Source: a virus. Taken from it: a stretch of DNA of 23,145 nt. Positions within the stretch are counted from its first letter, which is position 1. Each line of letters starts with the position of its first letter. The stretch covers positions 1 through 23,145 of IMG/VR virus record IMGVR_UViG_3300046467_000702, one strand, 5' to 3'. The notes beneath the pieces were generated by a model. The model ran no database searches, was not told the origin of the DNA, and was given only the letters and a program-made list of their open reading frames with translations. Below, one piece after another: positions 8,374-15,319 of this stretch. The position numbers and the translations under genes are program-made.

Positions 8374-8829
8374 ATGCCTGTTAACAGCGGAAGAGAAGTT
8401 GTCGTCAAGGTATCAACCGACAACGCAAATCATGTTTACGATAGTGCTGACTGGATCACCATCGGTCAGCAGCGGGGCGGCTCTGCGGAGCGTACCACCG
8501 AGGTTGCCGATGCTACGCACAAGGGTACAGTCGGATCTTGGGCTACTTCAATATCGACTCGTCGAGGCTGGAGTCTCAGCGTCGATGGAGTATTGGATGT
8601 CGCAGATCAGGGATGGGCGTTGATTTACGCCGCATGGAACTCAGTCGATTCTGAGTGGTTCCTACTTAACGGTGCCACCATGACGGGTGTTTCCCTTCCT
8701 GAGCCGAGCGTTGTGGCTTCTGGGACTGCGTTCATAACGAGCTTGTCGTTTGATTTCCCCGAAGCGGACATTGTTTCCTATTCGGCGGAACTGCAAGGGA
8801 CCGGTGCGTTGGCTACGCCAGCGGAATAA
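8374..8829 (+). CDS. Major tail tube protein
   Basis: This 151-residue protein is of the TP901-1-type tail tube family, whose hexameric rings stack around the tape measure. Recognisable features are REVVVKVS near the start, ITIGQQRGGSAERTTEVADATHKG, then STRRGWSLSVDGVLDVADQG and the closing FPEADIVSYSAELQGTGAL. Size and position, directly before the chaperone pair, fit. TAGGAG at about 8359-8364 provides the ribosome-binding site for ATG8374. Confidence 0.88.
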   Translation: MPVNSGREVVVKVSTDNANHVYDSADWITIGQQRGGSAERTTEVADATHKGTVGSWATSISTRRGWSLSVDGVLDVADQGWALIYAAWNSVDSEWFLLNGATMTGVSLPEPSVVASGTAFITSLSFDFPEADIVSYSAELQGTGALATPAE

Positions 8830-8860
8830 TCTTAGGCAATAGCGGAGGACAATTTGGATT

Positions 8861-9235
8861 ATGAGTGCAAACAAGTATAGAGGCGAGGTTCCCATCAGGC
8901 TCGACAGAGTGAGAACGCTGAAGTTTACCTTCAACGCTTTTGCCGAGTTCGAGACGATGACGGGCCAATCCATTCAGGGCGTGTTCAGTGATTCTGAGAG
9001 CATCGGGTTCAATATGATGAGGAACTTACTCTGGGCGGGCCTAATGCACGAAGATGCTACCTTAACGGTTAAGAAAACCGGTGAGCTAATGGAGCTTGCT
9101 GATGGAAGCAACCTGACGAAGAAGATCGAGTCCATAACTGGATGCGTGGTCAAAGCCGTCCAGTATGCTTTCACTGACCCGGACAGCATCCCGGATGAAG
9201 AGGAAGGTAATCCAAAAAAAAAGCAAAAGTCGTAG
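8861..9235 (+). CDS. Tail assembly chaperone, short form (gpG-like)
   Basis: This 124-residue protein sits between tube and tape measure, the standard place of the tail assembly chaperone that coats the tape measure during tube growth. It begins with a strand-rich part and the helix TFNAFAEFETMTGQSIQG, shared with GTA gp10-like and other small chaperones. It ends in PKKKQKS encoded by a nine-A run. The A AAA AAG heptamer at 9217-9223 lies four codons before the TAG stop at 9233. A -1 slip there extends the protein to about 234 residues through the next frame. The lambda gpG/gpGT pair is the established model. The start ATG8861 follows GGAGG at about 8843-8847 at a long spacing. Confidence 0.82.
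   Translation: MSANKYRGEVPIRLDRVRTLKFTFNAFAEFETMTGQSIQGVFSDSESIGFNMMRNLLWAGLMHEDATLTVKKTGELMELADGSNLTKKIESITGCVVKAVQYAFTDPDSIPDEEEGNPKKKQKS
9217..9223 (+). promoter_or_regulatory. Programmed -1 ribosomal frameshift site (A AAA AAG)
   Basis: In the frame of the short chaperone the codons are AAA (9218-9220) and AAG (9221-9223), preceded by A9217, giving the canonical slippery heptamer. After a -1 slip, reading continues GCA-AAA-GTC-GTA-GAA-AAC-TGG without a stop into the downstream frame. That downstream frame is closed by TAA at 9208-9210, and the upstream frame is closed by TAG at 9233-9235. A shift must therefore occur within a window of about 25 bases that contains this site. Confidence 0.88.
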
Positions 9236-9564
9236 AAAACTGGGACTGGTCATCCATGCTCCAGACGGCTTTCGGCTTTACCCGCTATTCGCCTGATGAT
9301 TTCTGGGCCTCAACGCCCCGTGAGTTTTGCTTGGCGTTTGAAGGCTTCCTTGAGGCAGACAAGTTTCGCCGGGGGCATAAGGCCTCCGAGGTGGCACAGC
9401 TTGTTTGCGGTTTCAGAGATAAGAGGCCGAATGTGCGAAAAATAATGGATACCCTCTACCCCGAAGGCAAGGACAACACCGTTAAGGTTCACGGTGATAT
9501 GCTTGCCCAGAGTCGGGCGAAGGTTCGTGCTGATAAGGCTGCGAAGGCCAGAAAGAGCGATTGA
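9223..9564 (+). CDS. Tail assembly chaperone, frameshift extension (gpT-like)
   Basis: This is the downstream part of the chaperone, made as a fusion to the short form by -1 frameshifting. The frame reads AKVVENWDWSSMLQTAFG and then FTRYSPDDFWASTPREFCLAFEGF, a pattern typical of the second chaperone segment (a Phe-Trp-x-Thr/Ser-Pro-Arg-Glu box). It ends with an Ala/Lys/Arg-rich helix. An internal ATG at 9256 could in principle start a 102-residue protein, but no good ribosome-binding site precedes it. Trp-Asp-Trp upstream of it also looks conserved, so the fusion is preferred. The stop TGA9562 overlaps the tape measure start ATG9564. Confidence 0.8.
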   Translation, partial: AKVVENWDWSSMLQTAFGFTRYSPDDFWASTPREFCLAFEGFLEADKFRRGHKASEVAQLVCGFRDKRPNVRKIMDTLYPEGKDNTVKVHGDMLAQSRAKVRADKAAKARKSD

Positions 9565-12500
9565 TGGGATTCCCCATTCATCAGATATTCGTTCGCCTTG
9601 GACTTGACACCAAGGGCTTGAGGCCCGCCATCGGCGGGGCGGTCAAGCAGTTCAGCAACATGGGGAACCAGCTTCAGATGGCTGGTATCCGGGCCAGCTT
9701 TATGTTCACGGCCCCGATCCTCATGGCGGCGAGATCGTCGTTCAAGGCGGTAGCTGAGTTCGACCGGAACATGACTCGCTCGACCGCCATTATGGGCGAC
9801 CTGTCGAGGACCATGCGTGAGGATATGGTGGCCTCTGCCAAGGAGGTCGCATCCGAGATCCCGAAGAGTGCGGCGGAGGTGGCCGAGGGGTTCTTCTTCC
9901 TTGCGTCCGCCGGTCTTGACGCTCAACAGTCAATGGCGGCTATGCCAGCCGTGGCCCAGTTCGCTGTCGCTGGTGCGTTCGATCTTGCGAAGGCCACATC
10001 CCTTGCGGCGGATGCCCAGAGTGCCTTGGGCCTGAAGGTTAATGATGCGGCACAGAACCTTGAGAATCTGGTTCGTGTAACCGATGTGCTGGTCAAGGCG
10101 AACACGCTGGCGAATGCCACGACCGAACAGTTCTCCCGGGCGTTGACGACCAAGGCCGGTGCGGCTCTCAAGATCGTCAACAAGGAAATAGAAGAGGGCG
10201 TTGCCGTACTCGCCGCCTTTGCGGATCAGGGGATCAAGGCGGAGAACGCCGGTACAGCCCTCAACATTGTCTTCCGGGATCTGAAGACCAAGGGGCTGAA
10301 GAACCGGGTCGAGTGGCAAAAGTTCGGCGGGGTGTTCGACAAGGTGACGGGCAAGATGCGTCCCATTGCCGACATCATCGGATCGCTGGAAAAGGGCTTG
10401 GGGGGCATGACTCCCAAGATGGTTCAGGCTCAACTCAAGATGCTTGGATTCTCCGACAAGTCGCTCGTCTTCACTCAAGCCCTGATCGGGATGAGCGACA
10501 AGATCCGCCAGTACGAGAAAGACCTGAAGCTGGCGGGCGGAACTACTGGTGATGTCGCAGACAAGCAGATACAGAATATTGGCGATCAGATGGACATCGC
10601 CAAGCAGAAGATCAACACCGCCGCCATCGCACTGGGGACATCGCTCAAGCCAGCATTCGAGCTTTTGATCGGGGTCATGGGCATATTTGAGAACATGATA
10701 CACGGGCTGGCGGCGGCGTTGGATCTTCCGATGATCGGTGTGTTAATTCAAGGTCTTGCCATGTTGTTGGCGACAATCGGCCCCCTCCTGATCGCACTCT
10801 CAATGTTGGCGTTTGCAGTCAAGGGCGTGGGGGTTGCCTTTACCTTCACTTGGAAAGCGATGGGGCCGATAGGTATAGCTATAGCGGTATTAGTCGCTGC
10901 TATAGCGTTGCTTGCACACGCATTCAAAGATGTTGAGAAAGACGCTGATGCAGCCACTCGCTCTCAGGAAAAAATGACGGATATAATGAGCGACCTGAAG
11001 CAGGCGGCCAACGAGTCGGTGGCCGCCCTTGAGAACTTCCTGATCGCAAAAAAAATTGGGACGACTGTTCGCACAGAGTTTAAACGCCTCACGGCCGAGA
11101 TGGTCGATTTCAAGAATCACTCCATACTCGCCTTGGCGGCGATGACAGATGAAGAGGCTTGGGAAAAATTAGAGTCGGCGTTGACTGAGACTCAAGGGAT
11201 CATTGAAGACATTGGCGACGAGAATACTGCAACAGCCAAGTCGCTGAAGGCCGAAAGCAAAGAAACCGAAATCGCAATAATGGGGGAGATGGCCGCATTT
11301 GAGGCACTGTCAAATGCACTGAAAAGGCTAGAGCCTCAGATGAAGTTGGTGACTCTTGCGGAGAAAGGTCTGTCAGAAGAACAGCGAAGGAGTGCGGCAC
11401 AATCCCACACCAAGCTCCTAACTGATCTGAATCAACTGCGTGTAGATCGCCAGATGGAAACCTCCAAGGATCGGTTGAAAGGAAAGTGGAAGGAGTCAAA
11501 AGCTGCACTGAAGGACTGGGAGGCACAACTTCGGACGGCGACCGAAAACCTTATCCTCATGCAGAAGGTCCACAAGGAGGACTCAGATCAGGTAAAAGAC
11601 TGGAAGGCTAAGATCAAGACGGCAACCGACGAGGTAGCAAGACTGAAAAAGGTTCTTGGCATCGAGAGCAAGCCTCTTGTTGATCGTGAATCCCTCACGA
11701 TGATGCGAGATGCGAAAACGGAGATGACAACCCTCCACGGTACTGTCGTTGCGTTGAATGCGGTTGGTGCGTTCTCCCCCGGCTCCCCGATGATTACTGG
11801 CTTGGAACTTGCCAAGGAGAAGGTCAAGATCCTTGAGGACTCGTTGGGCGACCTCATGGGGAAGGCGGTCGAGAAGGCGGCGGAGTTGCCGGGCGGCCTT
11901 GCGGAGGCTCTTGCTCTCCCAGAGTTTGCTGAACAGCTTGCTTTCATCACCCAGAACCTCATCCACTTCAACGATCAGATTGCCGCCGAGGAACCATTCG
12001 AGTTGGCCAAGGAACACTGGGACGACTGGAAGGAAAACGCAGGCGATGCGATTCTGCATGTAGCCGAAGCGTGGACCGGCTTCCTTGATGACTTCACCTC
12101 CGGTTGGGGGGATGCGGTGGGTGCGGCCATTGTCGATGGCGAATCGTTCAGCGATGCCATGAAGGAGGTCTGGAATAGTATGCTTCGGAACTTCATCGGG
12201 GCGATAGCGGAGATGATCGCCCAGTGGCTTCTATCGCAGATTTTCACGGTAACTACGGCGAGTGCGGCCCACGCTGTGTTGAAAGCCAACGCTATGGAAC
12301 TTATTTATCTTAACGCTTTTGCCGGTGCCGCTATGATCCCGGGTGCGGGAAATATAGCGGGTGCGGCAGCGGTCATGCAGGCGATAGCGGGGGCTGCGAC
12401 CGTCAGTGGCTTCTCTGGAGTTGGTGGTGGGGGAGGCGGCTTCGGGCCTGCTTTTAATCCAATCGGCCCCCGGTTAGAAACTGGAGCCTTCGCCCACGGC

Positions 12501-12692
12501 GGCATCGTGACCAACCCCACGCTTGCCCTGATCGGTGAGGCTGGCCCGGAGGCTGTCGTCCCGCTGTCCGGTCGTCACGGCTTGGGCGGATCTCAGCACA
12601 TCAACCTGTACATGGATGGGCAGTTGATAACCGAGACGGTCCTGCGTAACATGCCTGAAGAAGTGCGAGTCAACATTGGAGGAGCGATTTAA
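9564..12692 (+). CDS. Tail tape measure protein
   Basis: This is a protein of about 1042 residues that sets tail length and travels down the tube at DNA ejection. Residues about 50-260 are the TP901-type core, including AVAEFDRNMTRSTAIMGDL and AEGFFFLASAGLDAQQSM. Hydrophobic segments at about 375-455 could insert into the host membrane. A long charged, coiled-coil-like part covers about 460-720. The C-terminal part is Ala/Gly-rich with a glycine run (about 950-960) and the common ending FAHGGIVTNPTLALIGEAGPEAVVPL. With the usual rule of about 0.15 nm per residue, a tail near 150 nm is expected (inference). ATG9564 is chosen over TTG9561 because it overlaps the preceding TGA and has GAAAGAG upstream. 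No lysozyme or peptidase domain is visible. Confidence 0.95.
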   Translation: MGFPIHQIFVRLGLDTKGLRPAIGGAVKQFSNMGNQLQMAGIRASFMFTAPILMAARSSFKAVAEFDRNMTRSTAIMGDLSRTMREDMVASAKEVASEIPKSAAEVAEGFFFLASAGLDAQQSMAAMPAVAQFAVAGAFDLAKATSLAADAQSALGLKVNDAAQNLENLVRVTDVLVKANTLANATTEQFSRALTTKAGAALKIVNKEIEEGVAVLAAFADQGIKAENAGTALNIVFRDLKTKGLKNRVEWQKFGGVFDKVTGKMRPIADIIGSLEKGLGGMTPKMVQAQLKMLGFSDKSLVFTQALIGMSDKIRQYEKDLKLAGGTTGDVADKQIQNIGDQMDIAKQKINTAAIALGTSLKPAFELLIGVMGIFENMIHGLAAALDLPMIGVLIQGLAMLLATIGPLLIALSMLAFAVKGVGVAFTFTWKAMGPIGIAIAVLVAAIALLAHAFKDVEKDADAATRSQEKMTDIMSDLKQAANESVAALENFLIAKKIGTTVRTEFKRLTAEMVDFKNHSILALAAMTDEEAWEKLESALTETQGIIEDIGDENTATAKSLKAESKETEIAIMGEMAAFEALSNALKRLEPQMKLVTLAEKGLSEEQRRSAAQSHTKLLTDLNQLRVDRQMETSKDRLKGKWKESKAALKDWEAQLRTATENLILMQKVHKEDSDQVKDWKAKIKTATDEVARLKKVLGIESKPLVDRESLTMMRDAKTEMTTLHGTVVALNAVGAFSPGSPMITGLELAKEKVKILEDSLGDLMGKAVEKAAELPGGLAEALALPEFAEQLAFITQNLIHFNDQIAAEEPFELAKEHWDDWKENAGDAILHVAEAWTGFLDDFTSGWGDAVGAAIVDGESFSDAMKEVWNSMLRNFIGAIAEMIAQWLLSQIFTVTTASAAHAVLKANAMELIYLNAFAGAAMIPGAGNIAGAAAVMQAIAGAATVSGFSGVGGGGGGFGPAFNPIGPRLETGAFAHGGIVTNPTLALIGEAGPEAVVPLSGRHGLGGSQHINLYMDGQLITETVLRNMPEEVRVNIGGAI

Positions 12693-13865
12693 ATGGCTGA
12701 TAGCAGAACTTGGATGAAAACAACTCTGGTGGGGTGGGGATCTCCGAGCGAGACTTTTGGCTATACAGACGCATCAAAGGTCTGCGACCACGCAAACGAA
12801 GGAGTGGCGGTATCTTTTCAGGTTCAAGAGGACTGCTCCATCACACACGGAAACGCTTTTTGTGCTGCCGTCACGGGGACTTCACCCTATTGGAAATTGC
12901 AGCTATGGCCCATGAATTCCGTCAGCGGTGATGGCCAACCTGATATGTCGGGTACGGTGCTTGCCGAGACAGCAGCGTTTCAGGGATCAGCAGAAGCGGG
13001 TTGGCCCTATACAAAACTGCTGAAGACAGCCTTCGTTGCACCCTATGCGGCAACAGCCGGACAGACCTTATGCCTCATGGTAAATTACTCGTCAGGTACA
13101 ATAGATGCTAGCAATAGTTGTACATGGAAGTATGAGTCAGGGCGAAGCATGTATCGGGCGGGGGTAGGTGGCTATCTGGAGAGTTATTCGGGATCTGCTA
13201 CAGTCTGGTATGGAAACGGAACATACCAGCCCGTAATGACAGTTACCACAGATAAGAGCTACGACCTTGGTGGCTATCCTCTTTTGGGCGATGCCAACTA
13301 CTATATGGGAGTCTCAGGATACAGGTACGCAAATAAAATAACGGTGCCTGCGGGCGGCGACATTGAGATGCATGTTGTCGGTTTGCAAATAAACGGTTCT
13401 ATCTCGAACGGAACAGACTCCATCATTATCGGGGCGTGGGATTCTGATGGGGATGAACTGATAGCCGACAACACCATTTCTACTCTCGTAAGTGTCGGAC
13501 AGCAAATGGGAGACATCGGATTCTATCTTGGGGCTGCGGAGATATATTTCAAAGAGACGCTGACAATGACATCGGGCAACTCCTATTATCTGGGTATTGA
13601 GAATCCCGGCTCCAGTAGCTTATACGGAGCTTTCAAAGTCTTCGATGATTGGACGGCGGATTGCAATAGGTCGTGGCCGATGGGGGCTAACATCGAGGCT
13701 GCTGTTTACCTGCCCTTCGGTGGTGGTTGGACTGATAGTTGGGCTGGTTCGGGTTCTGGGAAAACACGATTCCTAATCAATCCAATTGTCTCCGATATTC
13801 ATGGGACTGCTTCAGGCGGGTCGGCAAAACCTTCGACCACACTCACAATGGGGGTTTTCGGATGA
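12693..13865 (+). CDS. Putative tail-tip structural protein with two beta-sandwich repeats
   Basis: This 390-residue protein of unknown family starts directly after the tape measure stop, with GGAGGAG about eight bases upstream. It is rich in Gly, Ser, Thr and aromatic residues, without helices, signal peptide or membrane segment. Two halves (about 30-165 and 200-325) share an order of strands. The matching closing strands are PYAATAGQTLCLMVNY in the first half and TLTMTSGNSYYLGIEN in the second, each preceded by an aliphatic strand and a Gly/Asp turn. This resembles jelly-roll modules used for sugar binding or tip assembly. The place is where the distal tail protein is often encoded, but I do not see clear Dit motifs. 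The end overlaps the next gene as ATGA. Confidence 0.6.
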   Translation: MADSRTWMKTTLVGWGSPSETFGYTDASKVCDHANEGVAVSFQVQEDCSITHGNAFCAAVTGTSPYWKLQLWPMNSVSGDGQPDMSGTVLAETAAFQGSAEAGWPYTKLLKTAFVAPYAATAGQTLCLMVNYSSGTIDASNSCTWKYESGRSMYRAGVGGYLESYSGSATVWYGNGTYQPVMTVTTDKSYDLGGYPLLGDANYYMGVSGYRYANKITVPAGGDIEMHVVGLQINGSISNGTDSIIIGAWDSDGDELIADNTISTLVSVGQQMGDIGFYLGAAEIYFKETLTMTSGNSYYLGIENPGSSSLYGAFKVFDDWTADCNRSWPMGANIEAAVYLPFGGGWTDSWAGSGSGKTRFLINPIVSDIHGTASGGSAKPSTTLTMGVFG

Positions 13866-14227
13866 GCTTCCGGGTCGCACTGAAAACGAGAAGCGGAGAG
13901 AGGATAGTGTTCTTTCCTGAGATGGAACTCGCAGATGCTATGAGTATCTATCAACAACAACTCGATCAGGGCGAACCATCTGTCATTAATGTAGAGAGAA
14001 GCGAGGAGCTTACTACTGCCATTCGATCTGAGCGAGAGCGAGATGCCGAGGCATCGGCGGTTGTCCTCAACCCCAAAAATGAGACTCGCATTGTAGGTGT
14101 CGATGCCGACTCTCTTGAAGAAGCCATCGAGATAGTCAGGGGAGACTATTCAGCCACCCAGTTAGAAATTGATCGGTCCCGCACCGAGGAACTTAATCAA
14201 GAAAGCGAGGCTGATAATGCCAGTTAA
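13862..14227 (+). CDS. Hypothetical small protein of the tail-tip module
   Basis: This 121-residue protein starts at ATG13862, in an ATGA overlap with the preceding gene. The frame is open further upstream to 13739, but that extension lies inside the preceding gene and is not supported. It begins with strands FRVALKTRSGERIVFF, then a helix (ELADAMSIYQQQL). The second half is strongly charged, with helices rich in Glu and Arg, and contains a second strand-helix unit NETRIVGVDADSLEEAIEIV. The two strand-helix units may be a small internal duplication. I do not recognise the family. Position suggests a tail-tip accessory or assembly factor. Confidence 0.6.
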   Translation: MSFRVALKTRSGERIVFFPEMELADAMSIYQQQLDQGEPSVINVERSEELTTAIRSERERDAEASAVVLNPKNETRIVGVDADSLEEAIEIVRGDYSATQLEIDRSRTEELNQESEADNAS

Positions 14228-15311
14228 GAATCAAGCCCTAACCGCTGTCTGCTATTATTGCACCAACGCATCGGGGCCAGTCACGGGCGATGACGGTAAT
14301 CACAATCTATTCATTGTCGGTGACGGGACCAAGATCACTGTCGCTGCAACTCCGGCAGAGGTAAATTCGACCGACCTCCCGGGAGTGTACAAGGTCGCCA
14401 TCGCTCTGGGCGAGAACAATTATGATGTCGTCACGCTTGGCGGGAACAGCGATGTCGTAACTAATTTTATCTCACCCGTGACTTGGACGAACATAACCAA
14501 CGCCGATGCCAATGCAGCGACCGCAGCGACTCAGTCTACAAGTGCCAATACCCAAGCGACTAGTGCGGCTGGCTACGGCAGCAGCAACAGCACCAAGCTC
14601 GACACCATCGACACCGTTGTCGATGCGATCTTCGTCGATACCGACACGACGATTCCTGCTCTCTTAGCTGCTGGAGTCCCCGTTTCATCCCTTGGTACTG
14701 GTGCCATATCGGCAGCGACATTCGCCGCTGGAGCCATTGATTCCGCTGCAATTGCAGCGGATGCAATCAAATCTTCTAAGATTGCCGACGATGCCATCGG
14801 TGCTGACCAGATTGCGGATGACACCATTACGAGTGCCAAGATTGCCACCGATGCGATTGACGCTGATGCCATCGCAGCCAATGCGATCACTTCAGTCGAG
14901 ATTGCGGATGGCTCCCTGACGGCGGCGAAGTTTGCAGCGGATTGTATCACCTCAGCAAAGATCGCTGATGGGGCGATTACCACGGCGAAGATTACGGCCG
15001 ATGTCTCTGCCAATGTGAAGATGGTAAACTCTTCTACAACCGGAGTTTCAGGATTCCTTGAAGCAATCGGAACCGTGGTTGAGGCCGTTGTTCACACCGG
15101 CTCGTCGTCAAGCTCAATCGTTTCTGACACGGCGGCATTGTCCAGTACCGACGATGCATATGTCCGCCGCACCCTCACATTTACCGGGTCGTCGGCGTTG
15201 GCAAACCAGTCTTCGGTTATTTCCGACTATGTGGGAGCGACGAAAACGCTGACCGTGAGTGTCGCCTTCACGGGCGTTCCAGCCGAAAATGACACCTTCA
15301 TCATAACCTGA
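14217..15311 (+). CDS. Tail fibre protein with ten decapeptide repeats
   Basis: This 364-residue protein starts at ATG14217, with GCGAGG six bases upstream, inside the end of the preceding gene. The frame also allows TTG14169, which is less likely. Residues 1 to about 95 form a beta-rich N-terminal domain (LTAVCYYCTNASG, LPGVYKVAIALG, YDVVTLGG) that could attach the fibre to the tail tip. An Ala/Thr/Ser-rich helical stretch follows (about 98-150). Ten repeats of consensus AITSAKIADG then lie at about 163-262. The C-terminal domain (about 300-364), with AYVRRTLTFTGSSAL, ISDYVGATKTLTVSVAF and NDTFIIT, is of a type common at the end of phage fibres. The likely role is host-surface contact. The receptor is unknown. 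Confidence 0.75.
   Translation: MPVKNQALTAVCYYCTNASGPVTGDDGNHNLFIVGDGTKITVAATPAEVNSTDLPGVYKVAIALGENNYDVVTLGGNSDVVTNFISPVTWTNITNADANAATAATQSTSANTQATSAAGYGSSNSTKLDTIDTVVDAIFVDTDTTIPALLAAGVPVSSLGTGAISAATFAAGAIDSAAIAADAIKSSKIADDAIGADQIADDTITSAKIATDAIDADAIAANAITSVEIADGSLTAAKFAADCITSAKIADGAITTAKITADVSANVKMVNSSTTGVSGFLEAIGTVVEAVVHTGSSSSSIVSDTAALSSTDDAYVRRTLTFTGSSALANQSSVISDYVGATKTLTVSVAFTGVPAENDTFIIT
14703..15002 (+). repeat. Ten tandem 30-base units encoding a decapeptide repeat
   Basis: Exactly ten in-frame units of 30 bases each encode variants of A-I-T-S-A-K-I-A-D-G/D, with Ile (or Leu/Phe) at positions 2 and 7 of each unit. No unit is lost or gained in phase. The DNA units are diverged, so the repeat is old and selected at protein level. 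The five-residue hydrophobic period suggests a regular beta-helical or trimeric shaft. Confidence 0.9.
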
Positions 15312-15319
15312 AATTTTTT

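Noticed and set aside
9930-10703. 257-residue minus-strand frame inside the tape measure gene
   Set aside because: It overlaps the strongly supported tape measure core and its translation shows no recognisable domain; it is a shadow frame.
13739-13861. Upstream extension of the 121-residue gene
   Set aside because: The extension lies in the preceding gene, and ATG13862 makes a standard ATGA overlap and starts a sensible strand.
14573-15013. 146-residue minus-strand Ala/Ser-rich frame opposite the fibre repeats
   Set aside because: Produced by the repetitive GC-rich third positions of the plus-strand repeat; no start signal.
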